A DNA stretch of 64,000 nt from Cyclobacteriaceae bacterium (GTDB lineage Bacteria; Bacteroidota; Bacteroidia; Cytophagales; Cyclobacteriaceae). A program made the translations under genes and the position numbers. The DNA is taken from contig JAFIEV010000066.1 of NCBI GenBank assembly GCA_020832305.1, positions 1-64,000 of the forward strand. Reading direction: 5' to 3'. Below are positions 52,060-61,713 of this stretch, in pieces (the stretch's first letter is position 1; each line of letters starts with the position of its first letter). Under the pieces are notes generated by a model. The model was not told the origin of the DNA and did not search any database. It saw nothing but the letters and a program-made list of their open reading frames with translations.

Positions 52060-54453
52060 CTACTTTTTTTCCATAATTGTAAAGGAGATCCGACGTTCTT
52101 CTCCCAATTCATCCACTATAACCAGCTCTCTTTTTCCTGGCTTTGGTTCAAGGGCTAATTTGTGGACAAATTGTGTGGTAGCTACAAATTCATCATCTAA
52201 ATGCCAGAAAACGCATCTGTTTGCCTCCCGATGAATAAGTTCAAAAACGACTTTACCCCGGTTTCCATCCAGCTCCAATGGAATAATTAATTCTGAATTA
52301 TTTCTGGGGTATATAACTTCCATATTGTATCCTCTATCGGGTTTAATTGTACAAGCCTCCATGTAAGGTGGCAATCGTTTATAAATAGGATTTTTAGATA
52401 AATAATACCATTCAGCGATCGGTGGCAATACAAACCAGGACTGCGTAATCATGGTATGCGTTGGCACACATTGGTCATTAACTCGATAGGTTTTCGTTGA
52501 GTCGAGATGGATAATCCTGCAAAAACTACAAGAGGAAGACAATAATGAGGCTTTAGGCAAATCCATCACTTTAGAAAAGCCACAGTATTGACTCATCCTC
52601 ATACCGCTGTGAAGGCAGGTCTGAATTTCAGTCATCTCCGAAACAGGTTTAACAAACCAGGTTGTTTCAGGCATCTTATTAAATACTTCAAACAACAAAG
52701 GGGCCGCAACATCAATTCCTGTGAGCCCTGGTCTGCCCTCTCCACTGGCATTGCCGACCCATACTCCTATTGTAAATTCAGGAGTGATACCGATAGCCCA
52801 GGCATCGCGGTAACCAAAGCTCGTTCCGGTTTTCCAGGCAATTTTGCGGGAAGAGTCAAATAGATTCCATGAGGCTTCCTCAGCAGGTCTGTTCAAATCT
52901 AAAAGTGCCTGAAATGTGCACCAAAGAGAGGATGCCCTAAACACCGAATTCTCAGATCTGCCTATATAATCTAAGTGAGAACTTTCGGATAAATTTCTGA
53001 TAAAAACCGGCTGGCGGTAGTCCTCTTTATTATATCTGCGAATACCCTTTCTTTGATCAAAATAAAATAAACTCCTGGCCATTGACGAATACACTGAACA
53101 AATATCCCATAAACTTGATTCGGCACCTCCAAGTATAAGTGAAAGACCATAAGCGCCTGCTGATCTTTTTATACCTTTTAACCCCAGGTCCCGCAAGAAG
53201 GCATGAAACTTAACCAATCCGTGCTGGTGCAGCATGTTTACTGCAGGTACGTTTAAAGATCGGGACAGAGCCTGATCTGCCGGAACAGCGCCATCAAAGC
53301 TCTTGGAAAAATTATTGGGAGAAAAGCCATCCATGTGAAGAGGCACATCCATAATCAATGTTTGAGGCAAAATTTCCCCGGCATCGATCATTGCCGCATA
53401 TAACAAAGGCTTCAGTAAACTGCCAGTACTGCGTTCTGAGCTAATAATATCTACCATATAGCCCTTGTTTTGTTCCGTACCCTGTGTATTACCTATATAG
53501 GCCAAAACCTGTGCGTTTTTGTTGTCTAGGACTAAGACAGCAGCATTATAAATTTGATTGTGACGATTTTTCAGATAATGTCTGTGTACAATGGCTTGAA
53601 TCTCCCGCTGTAGATCCCCATCAATGGTACTGTAAACTTTCCCTTTTACTTTTGGCATTAGATGTGGTGTAATCTGAGGTATTGGCGCTGGTTGACCGGG
53701 CAATGTCTCTTCGAGTGACAGTTGTAAAGTGATTGTGTCAATTATTCCCCTTTCATATAACCGTACGAGTAATCGATTGCGTTTTTCCAATAACAGATTT
53801 CTATTGCGGGATGGATGTATCAGGGCTGGACTGTTTGGCAAAACGGCCAGCATGGCCGACTCTGCCCAGGACAATTCCTCCATGCCCCTCCCAAAAAATC
53901 GCCATGATGCTGCCTCCAATCCAACAACATTTCCACCAAATGGAGCATGTGCAGCATACATTTCCAATAAGGTAATTTTGTCGTATTTTATCTCCAGCAG
54001 ATGGGCATGAAAAACCTCAATTAGCTTCTCCAAATAGGTTCTGGGCTTTTTCCGCTTTAATCTAACCAACTGCATGGTTAGGGTACTGCCTCCGCTTACA
54101 ACCTGGCCTTTGCGAAAATTCGAATAAAAAGCTCTGATAAAAGACCATCCATTGGTTCCTTTATGATAAAAAAAATAGCGATCTTCAAAATTTACCAGCG
54201 ATTGAACAAATTTCACAGGCAAATTTGTTGAAAGAGGAAATCTCCACTGTTCATCCTCTGCTATAACAGCCCCGAGTAACTGATTGCGGGAATCGTACAT
54301 TACCGTAGAATAATCAACATCAAAATAAGGTTTTTTTACTTCCAGTAAAGCAAAAAACGAAATGATCGAAATAGTCAGGATTACCACCCCAACACACCAA
54401 ATCACATAACTTTTCTTGCAAATTGTAGAGAAATCATACGCAGGTACTTTCAT
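52060..54453 (-). CDS. pbpC: penicillin-binding protein 1C
   Basis: A bifunctional peptidoglycan synthase of about 797 residues: an N-terminal membrane anchor, a GT51 glycosyltransferase with the catalytic Glu in NFEDRYFFYHKG and GGSTLTMQLVRL, a transpeptidase with SLLK (near 345-348), SLN (near 399-401) and KTG (near 541), and a C-terminal PBP1C domain with NSELIIPLELDG. A promoter at 54484-54516 fixes the start at 54453, excluding the 11-residue longer reading. PBP1C genes usually sit beside an alpha-2-macroglobulin gene; none is in the window. Confidence 0.94.
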   Translation of the reverse strand: MKVPAYDFSTICKKSYVIWCVGVVILTISIISFFALLEVKKPYFDVDYSTVMYDSRNQLLGAVIAEDEQWRFPLSTNLPVKFVQSLVNFEDRYFFYHKGTNGWSFIRAFYSNFRKGQVVSGGSTLTMQLVRLKRKKPRTYLEKLIEVFHAHLLEIKYDKITLLEMYAAHAPFGGNVVGLEAASWRFFGRGMEELSWAESAMLAVLPNSPALIHPSRNRNLLLEKRNRLLVRLYERGIIDTITLQLSLEETLPGQPAPIPQITPHLMPKVKGKVYSTIDGDLQREIQAIVHRHYLKNRHNQIYNAAVLVLDNKNAQVLAYIGNTQGTEQNKGYMVDIISSERSTGSLLKPLLYAAMIDAGEILPQTLIMDVPLHMDGFSPNNFSKSFDGAVPADQALSRSLNVPAVNMLHQHGLVKFHAFLRDLGLKGIKRSAGAYGLSLILGGAESSLWDICSVYSSMARSLFYFDQRKGIRRYNKEDYRQPVFIRNLSESSHLDYIGRSENSVFRASSLWCTFQALLDLNRPAEEASWNLFDSSRKIAWKTGTSFGYRDAWAIGITPEFTIGVWVGNASGEGRPGLTGIDVAAPLLFEVFNKMPETTWFVKPVSEMTEIQTCLHSGMRMSQYCGFSKVMDLPKASLLSSSCSFCRIIHLDSTKTYRVNDQCVPTHTMITQSWFVLPPIAEWYYLSKNPIYKRLPPYMEACTIKPDRGYNMEVIYPRNNSELIIPLELDGNRGKVVFELIHREANRCVFWHLDDEFVATTQFVHKLALEPKPGKRELVIVDELGEERRISFTIMEKK

Positions 54454-54483
54454 TTCAAAAAGTAAAAAGGTAGAATAGTTTTG

Positions 54484-54516
54484 CAAAGGTAATTTAGAGG
54501 CTGTAAATCTAACAAA
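54484..54516 (-). promoter_or_regulatory. Bacteroidota-type promoter for pbpC
   Basis: On the minus strand TTTG (54513-54516) precedes TACCTTTG (54484-54491), spacer 21 nt, a full -7 match. Transcription would start near 54477, after the ATG at 54486, so translation must begin at 54453. Confidence 0.6.
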
Positions 54517-54571
54517 CCGATGGTAACTCAGTGCAATTTATGGATAAACTGTTACCAAACTTTTTTACATT

Positions 54572-56152
54572 ATGCTAATAACGCTATATACAGTAATAGC
54601 CTGCATATTTGCAGATTTAGTTGCAATCACTGATTCTGCTACTTCTATACAACCAGGGTTTGGCACCGGTCTCTATATTGGCATTTTACTGGTCATGTTT
54701 GTGTATGGGATGTTCAGTTACCTTACCTTAAGAGAGAAAGAATATTTATATTTTGTACTCTATATACTCAGCATCTGCGGTTTGTTTTATATCCATACTT
54801 ATGAGTTCAAAATATTACCTGCAGGAAATAGGTTAATGTTGGAAACACTGTCAAATATTTTCATTTCCTGTGCCGGTATATTTTCTCTAATGTTTACCAT
54901 CACATTTTTTAAAAGCAAATTCCGAACACCAAAGTCGCATATTTGGCTGCTCGGTTTTACTGCTATTTATTTGCTTGTGATTATGGGCAGTCTCGCCGGT
55001 CTTAATGACATCGGTTTTATTGTTTTGCAATATAATTCTCTTTTTGCCATTATTTTGGCTATTGTAATAGGGGTTGTAGTATACAGGCAAGGCTTTAAAC
55101 CTGCTAAGTTTTTTCTTACCGCCTGGCTTATATTTCTAGTGGCAATAGTTTGGTACACGGTTAAAAAACATACTGCATTTGATACAACCGAATTGTATTC
55201 CCATGAACTTAGGACAGGTGTAGCCTTGCAATTATTTTTTATAAGCTTTGCACTCATTCGCAAGGTAAACACCTACCTTGAGCTGAAAAACGAAGCACAA
55301 GAGCTTGCACTTCAGACAGCCATGGAAAATGAGCAGCTGATACATGATCAAAAAGAAATTCTTGAAACGCGTGTTAAGGAAAAAACCCTCGATTTGCAAC
55401 ACACTATAAAGGCGCTGCACCATCAGAGAGAACAGCTTAAGGAAGCCAATTTGTTTAAAGACAAGGTTTTTTCTGTAATATCACATGACCTTAAAAGTCC
55501 GATCTCCAATTTGAGCGCTTTAATTGAATTGCTGCAGCTTGAATCTCTGAGTCCTTCAGAAAAATTTAAAATATTTGAAAGCTTAAATCTGGCCCTTAAA
55601 AACACCCGGCATTTACTTGATAACATACTTGCCTGGGCCAATCCCGGAAAATCAGCTGTTGACCGTTTTGAAAAGGTATTTATTTCAGGTCTTGTAGATG
55701 AAATTTTCAATTTATTTTCGATGCAGGCAGAAAATAAAAACATCAGGCTTAATAATAAAGTACAACCCGATTTGCTTTTGCTCACAGATAAAGGAATGCT
55801 TATGATTATATTGAGAAACCTAGTGAGCAATGCCATTAAATTTACAAGAAAAAATGGCGATGTGAGTGTTTATATTGAAAATAGCAATGGCAAAACGAGT
55901 ATAAATGTAAAAGATTCGGGTATGGGAATGACGCCGGAAACTCAAAAAAAACTATTCAAAACCAATGAGCATTTTTCGACCCGCGGTACAAATAATGAAA
56001 AAGGCACAGGTATCGGCCTGATGCTTTGTAAAGAGTTTGTCGAAAAACTCAATGGCACTATACTAGTAAGCAGCCAGCCGGAAGAAGGCAGTATTTTCAC
56101 CGTAGAACTCAGGAGTTCTATACTCCGTGAGCGTCAAATGGTCTCTAATTAG
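54572..56152 (+). CDS. 7TM-DISM-like sensor histidine kinase (orphan)
   Basis: The 526-residue kinase starts with a hydrophobic leader and a seven-helix membrane module (residues about 30-230) of the 7TMR-DISM type, without the extracellular DISMED2 sensor domain such proteins often carry. A coiled coil (235-295) joins it to HisKA, with phospho-His305 in SVISHDLKSPISN, and HATPase with NAIKF, DSGMGM and GTGIGL. No response regulator is adjacent. It is divergent from pbpC, 118 nt away, which may hint at an envelope signal. Confidence 0.9.
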   Translation: MLITLYTVIACIFADLVAITDSATSIQPGFGTGLYIGILLVMFVYGMFSYLTLREKEYLYFVLYILSICGLFYIHTYEFKILPAGNRLMLETLSNIFISCAGIFSLMFTITFFKSKFRTPKSHIWLLGFTAIYLLVIMGSLAGLNDIGFIVLQYNSLFAIILAIVIGVVVYRQGFKPAKFFLTAWLIFLVAIVWYTVKKHTAFDTTELYSHELRTGVALQLFFISFALIRKVNTYLELKNEAQELALQTAMENEQLIHDQKEILETRVKEKTLDLQHTIKALHHQREQLKEANLFKDKVFSVISHDLKSPISNLSALIELLQLESLSPSEKFKIFESLNLALKNTRHLLDNILAWANPGKSAVDRFEKVFISGLVDEIFNLFSMQAENKNIRLNNKVQPDLLLLTDKGMLMIILRNLVSNAIKFTRKNGDVSVYIENSNGKTSINVKDSGMGMTPETQKKLFKTNEHFSTRGTNNEKGTGIGLMLCKEFVEKLNGTILVSSQPEEGSIFTVELRSSILRERQMVSN

Positions 56153-56256
56153 GTCGCGTAGGAAAACGCCTAACATATTGATCTATATTATTTTAATATC
56201 CTGAATGCACGTTTAAGATGCATACTTTTTCAGCCCTCGTTTGAATTTTCTACGCA

Positions 56257-57753
56257 TCATGGTTTTCCAAATTGCATTGGCACCTTATCGTCTTTAGATA
56301 TTTTTTTACCCTCCCAGTAAACTTCGCCATCTATGTACTCAACAAGTCGCATTCGGCCACCCGGTGCGGGACTAGCACTTTCCGGAAGATATCGGGCCAG
56401 GTATTCCATTACAGGAGCATAACCTTCTTTTCCTGAAAGGTTGTTCCATTCGTACTTATCAGTTATTCGGTCATACAATTCTCTGGAGCCATCTGCATAC
56501 TGAATAAACCGCCACTGACGAGTTACAATCACATGATTGCCCGGGCCATGCGTACAGATAGCCGGCCAGATTCTCTCCGCTTTTACATCCTGCAACAATG
56601 GGAATAGGGAGTGGCCATCGAGTCCTTGCGGTGCAGACAGTTTTGCCAAATCAGTAAGGGTTGGAAAGAGATCGAGTAGTTCTACCGGTGCATCGCACAA
56701 TTTGCCCTGTTCTTTTATGCCTTTCCCTGCAAAAATAAAAGGAACCCGGGTCGATTCATACCATAATGAATTCTTACCGCTGATGTCCTTTGTTCCCAAA
56801 TGATATCCGTGATCAGAGAGCAATACGACAATGGTATTCTCCGAGAGGCCATTTTTTTCCAAAGCATCCAATAACCGTCCGACCAGCATGTCAACAAAGC
56901 TTATGCTTGCAAGGTATGCCCGCACTTTGGGTTTCCACTGATGATGCATTTGCAACCAGGCCAACCTCGGTTCAGGAAGATCCCAATGAAGGTACCAGGA
57001 AAAATCTGGAACATCATCTCTGTCGTCACCCCGCATAACAGGTAGTAAGACATCCTCCTCAGGATACAGATCAAACCATTTTTGTGATGTATATAAAGGC
57101 ACATGAGGATGTCTGAAACCTACGCAGAGAAAAAATGGCTTATTTTTAGATTGATTTTCTAATTGTTTAATGGCCCATTCTGCCACCTTCCAATCATCCT
57201 GATCGGAGTCATTCTCTGGAAAAACACCCCAGTCTACCAACGGGTGGCCTGTTTCAGGCACAAATGGTTTATCTGGTCTTGGAAAAAAGCCCCCATGAAA
57301 ACCCCACCTGGTAAATTCAGGGCCATCCTTACGATCTTCCTTCGGAGGGTATGCATCGTGATAAGTTTTTCCGGTAGTCATGGTAACATAACCCTGCCTC
57401 TCAAAGTATTGAGGCAGCGTCACCAGATCTTTATATGCATCCAACTGACGAAACCATGGACTGAGTGCATAAATACCTGTAGTTGTAGGCCGCAGACCCG
57501 TTAAAAAACTGGTTCTGGACGGATTGCACAGAGGCGCCTGTACCTGGGCATTGGTAAAAGAAACCCCTTGCGCTGCAAGCCGGTCAATATGTGGTGTCAG
57601 TACTTTAGGATGTCCTTCGAGATGCCCTACCCAATCATTGAGATCATCGATGGTAATCAGCAGAATATTGGGTTTATCTTTTTGTGCCTCTACAGGTTGC
57701 GCCCTTACCAGAAATGACGCAATAATAATCACTTGGCAGATTCTCAACTTCAT
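56257..57753 (-). CDS. S1-family sulfatase (iduronate-2-sulfatase-like)
   Basis: A 498-residue secreted sulfatase: signal peptide, DDLND metal site near residue 36, and the formylglycine motif at Cys76 (APLCNPSRTSFLTG). The remaining part is like iduronate-2-sulfatases (HYH-type GYHLGTKDISGKNSLWYES, GFRHPHVPLYTS). It would remove a sulfate ester from a glycan; the type-I maturation enzyme is not in the window. It is followed across 368 bp by another sulfatase and then a fucosidase, suggesting a sulfated fucose-rich polysaccharide. The exact substrate is open. Confidence 0.92.
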   Translation of the reverse strand: MKLRICQVIIIASFLVRAQPVEAQKDKPNILLITIDDLNDWVGHLEGHPKVLTPHIDRLAAQGVSFTNAQVQAPLCNPSRTSFLTGLRPTTTGIYALSPWFRQLDAYKDLVTLPQYFERQGYVTMTTGKTYHDAYPPKEDRKDGPEFTRWGFHGGFFPRPDKPFVPETGHPLVDWGVFPENDSDQDDWKVAEWAIKQLENQSKNKPFFLCVGFRHPHVPLYTSQKWFDLYPEEDVLLPVMRGDDRDDVPDFSWYLHWDLPEPRLAWLQMHHQWKPKVRAYLASISFVDMLVGRLLDALEKNGLSENTIVVLLSDHGYHLGTKDISGKNSLWYESTRVPFIFAGKGIKEQGKLCDAPVELLDLFPTLTDLAKLSAPQGLDGHSLFPLLQDVKAERIWPAICTHGPGNHVIVTRQWRFIQYADGSRELYDRITDKYEWNNLSGKEGYAPVMEYLARYLPESASPAPGGRMRLVEYIDGEVYWEGKKISKDDKVPMQFGKP

Positions 57754-57926
57754 AGTATGTTATCAATAATGTACAGTGAAAGGTATTCATTAATGCAGGA
57801 AGGCCATTGCATTATTTAATTTAATATTTGAATGATTTGATCTCTCCCGATTTTGGGCAGCATGCATCTGTAGTAATCTGAACTATATGTTAAATTAAGT
57901 TTTAAAGTATGCCCGCAATCTTACGC

Positions 57927-58100
57927 TCAATGCAGCCACACAAGGCCACCCGGCGCCAGAGACGACCATCTCACAGGTCCGGATCGGTCTCTGGCCGCCT
58001 CCTTATGCCATGTCTTTACTCCCTGAAAATCTTCATTTTTCAAGATACCTTCTTCTACCTTTCTCAATATCCAATTGGCATAGAAAGAAATTCTATACAT
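57927..58100 (-). CDS. possible 57-residue open frame between sulfatases
   Basis: A short frame from ATG 58100 to TGA 57927 lies 21 nt past the end of the sulfatase gene at 58122, on the same strand. It encodes a basic, Trp-containing 57-residue peptide with no family I know. Its 3' half coincides with a GC-rich hairpin, so the sequence may be structural rather than coding. I list it because the gap is long and there is no better explanation. Confidence 0.25.
   Translation of the reverse strand: MYRISFYANWILRKVEEGILKNEDFQGVKTWHKEAARDRSGPVRWSSLAPGGLVWLH
57952..57999. repeat. GC-rich inverted repeat between sulfatase genes
   Basis: An almost perfect 12-bp stem (57952-57963 with 57987-57999, one bulge) encloses 23 nt that contain a smaller GACC/GGTC hairpin. 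The segment is much richer in G and C than its surroundings. It resembles a REP-like element or a structured RNA rather than a standard terminator, since no T-run follows on either strand. Confidence 0.55.
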
Positions 58101-58121
58101 CCGTTTTCATAAAACAGACAA

Positions 58122-59570
58122 TCATTTTACCAATTGGTTTTCCACAGGAATAATCCCTTTCAGATGGTTTTCGAGTATGGCTCTCATTTCTTCGATAATT
58201 TCCGGATGATCTGCCGCTACATTAAATTTTTCAGAAGGGTCCACATTTACATTGTACAGCAATGGAGGTTCCATTTCGGTTCTTGTGTTTTTCAGGTCTA
58301 TTTCAGGGTTTCTGTAGCTGTGGGCGGTGTTTCTTCCATATTCATTTTGGGTGTAAAAATGAACCTTGTAATCGCCTTTACGAATGGCATATACTTTCTC
58401 TCCCCAGTAATACATTACATAATCTCTTTCTGATTTGCCGGCACCTTTCAATAAGGCAGTCAAATCGTAACCATCGTATACGCGGTCGTCAGGCAGCTTT
58501 GCCCCGGAGAGTTTACATAGTGTGGGAAGGAGATCCATCGTGGTGGCCATATCCATTACTACATCCTGCCTAAGCGTACCGGGCCACCAGAAGATAGCAG
58601 GAACCCGCATTCCTCCTTCAAAGGTACCTCCTTTTGCCCCATTAAGCATACCTGCAGTTCCGCCATGTGTATTAAAGATATGCCAGGGCCCATTGTCTGA
58701 GGTAAAAACCACCAGCGTATTTTCAGCAAGACCTTCTTTTCTCAGGGTTTCCAGTATCTGACCTGTCGACCAGTCGATTTCTTCAATCACATCTCCATAA
58801 ATTCCTCCCAGGGAAACATCCTTAAAAGCCTCATCTCTGAAAAGTGGTATATGAGGGAGGGAATGTGCCAGATAGATAAAAAAGGGTGAATCTTTCATTT
58901 CTTTGATTTTGGCAACTGTTTCTTCTGTATATCTTCTGGTGAGGGTTCTTTGATCTGCCGGTCGTTCTACGATTTCCTTGTCCCTCATAATGGGTACATT
59001 ATAAGCCATAAAGTCTTCTTCCTCTGCAAAGGTTATCTGATCACTTATGGAGGATCCACCAGGTAAAGACTTTATCCGGTCCATGTCGTTTGAATACGGT
59101 ATGCCAAAATAGCTGTCAAAGCCATGATCTGTTGGCAGATGAGGAGAAAGATGCCCCAGGTGCCATTTTCCTATAGCAGCTGTTTTATATCCATTTCCTT
59201 GCAGCAAACGGGCTATTGTAAGCTCCGATGGAGGCAATCCACCATTGGAATCGGGGAATAATACCCTTCTTTTGTCACTGCACATGCCCGATCGGATGGG
59301 AAGTCGCCCCGTCAGTAATCCGGCACGACTGGGTGTACACACTGGAGCCGCCACGTAAAAGTTTGTCCATTTTTGACCTTCAACGGCCATTTTGTCGAGG
59401 TTTGGTGTTCTTATGCTGGGATGGCCAAAAACCCCTATATCTCCATATCCCAGATCGTCGGCAAAGATGATGATGAAATTGGGCTTATCCGGTTTTGTAG
59501 GGGTATCGCATGCTGTAAAAACGAAAGCAATAAAAAACATGCAGATTGCAGTGAATAGATGGGTTTTCAT
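58122..59570 (-). CDS. S1-family sulfatase lipoprotein (arylsulfatase A-like)
   Basis: A 482-residue sulfatase with lipobox FTAC (Cys21), the metal-binding FADDLGYGD near 36-44 and the formylglycine motif at Cys78 (APVCTPSRAGLLTGR), then HLGH and SDNGPW motifs. It differs from the neighbour at 56257 (CTPSR versus CNPSR, lipidated versus secreted), so they come from different subfamilies. It likely acts at the outer membrane. The upstream fucosidase ends 187 nt before it. Confidence 0.93.
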   Translation of the reverse strand: MKTHLFTAICMFFIAFVFTACDTPTKPDKPNFIIIFADDLGYGDIGVFGHPSIRTPNLDKMAVEGQKWTNFYVAAPVCTPSRAGLLTGRLPIRSGMCSDKRRVLFPDSNGGLPPSELTIARLLQGNGYKTAAIGKWHLGHLSPHLPTDHGFDSYFGIPYSNDMDRIKSLPGGSSISDQITFAEEEDFMAYNVPIMRDKEIVERPADQRTLTRRYTEETVAKIKEMKDSPFFIYLAHSLPHIPLFRDEAFKDVSLGGIYGDVIEEIDWSTGQILETLRKEGLAENTLVVFTSDNGPWHIFNTHGGTAGMLNGAKGGTFEGGMRVPAIFWWPGTLRQDVVMDMATTMDLLPTLCKLSGAKLPDDRVYDGYDLTALLKGAGKSERDYVMYYWGEKVYAIRKGDYKVHFYTQNEYGRNTAHSYRNPEIDLKNTRTEMEPPLLYNVNVDPSEKFNVAADHPEIIEEMRAILENHLKGIIPVENQLVK

Positions 59571-59757
59571 TATTAAAATAAATTATGTGGAAGTTGTCAG
59601 CAAGGTAAAAACTGAACAACGTTTTTACAATGCATTGAAAGGTTTTTAGTTTATGCCATGCCAATCTAAAGCATTTGGTAAGATATAATACTGATAGATA
59701 AAAAACCCGGATAGCCTACCTTAGACCTTATGGATGAATTCTATCGACAAATAAACA

Positions 59758-60873
59758 TTAGTCCTTCAACGCAGACAAGGTTGCAACATCTTCAGGATGC
59801 ACAGAGCCATCAGGCATCGGGCCGATATTGAGCAGTAAATTATAGCCTTCTTTCTTTGCATCGTCGAGTAGCTTCTTAACATCGTCCACACTCAGATGAT
59901 GTCCGTCCATCGCCTTATTATACCCCCAGGCAGCTCCGTATCCACTTATATGAGGCTGCATGGTGTTGCAGACTTCTTTGGGTTTATTTTTATTCAATTC
60001 ATAGACTTTTCTGGCTACTTCATATTGCTCTCCTACCCTTGCCGTCCCGCCTCGTTCAGGCGCTACAAAATCCTCCGATCCGTTGGCGCCTTGTTTAAAA
60101 GAAATCAAAGCGTGTGGCGATAATTTCCGAATCAGGTTGTAGGTCTCTTCTATGGGGAAAATATCCGGTTTAGCATAAAAACCCATAATCGGATCAAACC
60201 AAATGCCTGCAACATTGGGATATTGTGTAATCAATTCTTCCAGCTGTGCATGCACAAAATCAACATAAACCCTGAAGTCCTCCGGCTGTTTATACAAATA
60301 GGCATTTGGTCTTTGGGCATAGGCAGGTCTGGCATTGAGCCAACCATCTTCGCGGTCGTAGAAGTAGGGATGTTTCCAATCAGCAGCATAGGAATAATAT
60401 AAAAATAAACCCAGGCCCTTTTTGTCACAAGCCGCTGCAAGTTCTGCAATCAAGTCCCTGCCACAAGGTGCATTCATAGAATTAAAATCAGTTTGCGCGG
60501 TGCGGAAGAGGCAAAACCCGTCGTGGTGCTTGGTGGTGATGGTGATGTATTTCATGCCTGCCGATATGGCAAGGTCTGTAATAACCTCGGCATCAAAATT
60601 TTCAGCAGTAAATTGATCTTTCAGCAAAGCATACTCATCTAAGGGAATGGTATCTCTGAGCTGAACCCATTCTCCTCTTCCGGTGAGGCTATAAATGCCA
60701 TAATGAATAAACATACCAAAACCGGCATCTTTAAACCAATTGAGATTGGCATTTCTCGGGTCTTGCTGGTACAAATCAGCATAATCATGTAAATACGGTG
60801 GAATATCAGGGCCCTGACGACATGAAACTAAGGGCAGTACGAGTACAAAGTAAAAAAATAAAACATTTTTCAT
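59758..60873 (-). CDS. GH29 alpha-L-fucosidase lipoprotein
   Basis: A 371-residue lipoprotein (lipobox LVSC, Cys18) with the GH29 barrel: NWFKDAGFGMFIHYGIYS, ITTKHHDGFCLF and WFDPIMG, where Asp227 is the probable nucleophile, then NIGPMPDGSV. It ends soon after the barrel and lacks the C-terminal beta domain that many GH29 enzymes carry. It releases alpha-L-fucose and, with the two sulfatases, suggests use of a sulfated fucan or fucosylated glycan. Confidence 0.92.
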   Translation of the reverse strand: MKNVLFFYFVLVLPLVSCRQGPDIPPYLHDYADLYQQDPRNANLNWFKDAGFGMFIHYGIYSLTGRGEWVQLRDTIPLDEYALLKDQFTAENFDAEVITDLAISAGMKYITITTKHHDGFCLFRTAQTDFNSMNAPCGRDLIAELAAACDKKGLGLFLYYSYAADWKHPYFYDREDGWLNARPAYAQRPNAYLYKQPEDFRVYVDFVHAQLEELITQYPNVAGIWFDPIMGFYAKPDIFPIEETYNLIRKLSPHALISFKQGANGSEDFVAPERGGTARVGEQYEVARKVYELNKNKPKEVCNTMQPHISGYGAAWGYNKAMDGHHLSVDDVKKLLDDAKKEGYNLLLNIGPMPDGSVHPEDVATLSALKD

Positions 60874-61032
60874 ATAGCTGATAATTCTGCGAGATTAAAA
60901 TTACACAGAATGGGCATGAATGACAATAGATTAGGGTTGAATCCTCTAAAAGAGTAATAAATTTTCTCAACATCGAATCCGGAAAGCACCTATCTGTTGT
61001 CTCTTATCATCAGGGGTTTTATCAAAAGAAAA

Positions 61033-61713
61033 TTAATTGGAAAAATTCATTAATGTTGGCGTCCAGTCATAATGATTAAAGCGAAGCGAATATCCCTTAA
61101 GGTTTTGGTGCAAAATTTTTTCATGAATAGATAGTATGCCCTTTTTGCCTCCAAAATCGGCGTAAAACCAAAACATTATGCGATTAACAAAAAGTATTCT
61201 TTTATCAGGGTCGATATTAGATTCATTGAGAACAAATCGGGTCATGGCATGATTTAATCGCTGATCGAGGTCATCAGATTTATAAATATCAATTGGCGGA
61301 CAACTTTTAGCAACGCAATTTAATGCAAAATGTATTCTGAAGTCTGCCTTTTGCACTGCAAGCTTTTTAATATGAGGAGCCACAAATAATGAACGGAAAA
61401 AACCCAGACTATATTTCCAGCGATACTTTCTCAATATACCATGCTCTATATCATCGAGACTGAAGCGATGCGAGTCGATTTTAATATGCCTTACAGTAAA
61501 AATATTTTTATCATTTACCGATATGTCATTGGCCAGTATTTGATAAAATGCATTATAAATATTAACCCAAAAAACAATTTTAAATGAATCATTAAAACTT
61601 TGCAGAGTAGAGATATGCAGCTTAGTCAATTCTTTTAATGGTTCATCTAAACTCTGCTTCAATTTGACATTTTGCAACATACTGGCAGAAAGTTCTACCG
61701 CATGATTCATCAT
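61033..61713 (-). CDS. DUF547 protein coupled to ROK kinase
   Basis: A 226-residue DUF547 protein: FWVNIYNAFYQI, FALNCVAKSCPPI and LDQRLNHAMTRFV form the family core. Many DUF547 proteins are exported, but this one has no signal peptide. Its start codon overlaps the stop codon of the ROK gene (ATGA). Function unknown. Confidence 0.87.
   Translation of the reverse strand: MMNHAVELSASMLQNVKLKQSLDEPLKELTKLHISTLQSFNDSFKIVFWVNIYNAFYQILANDISVNDKNIFTVRHIKIDSHRFSLDDIEHGILRKYRWKYSLGFFRSLFVAPHIKKLAVQKADFRIHFALNCVAKSCPPIDIYKSDDLDQRLNHAMTRFVLNESNIDPDKRILFVNRIMFWFYADFGGKKGILSIHEKILHQNLKGYSLRFNHYDWTPTLMNFSN

Noticed and set aside
57909-58112. 67-residue plus-strand open frame
   Set aside because: It covers the GC-rich hairpin, has Arg/Ser/His-rich composition unlike neighbouring proteins, and has no promoter or family. 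It probably reflects base composition of the repeat.
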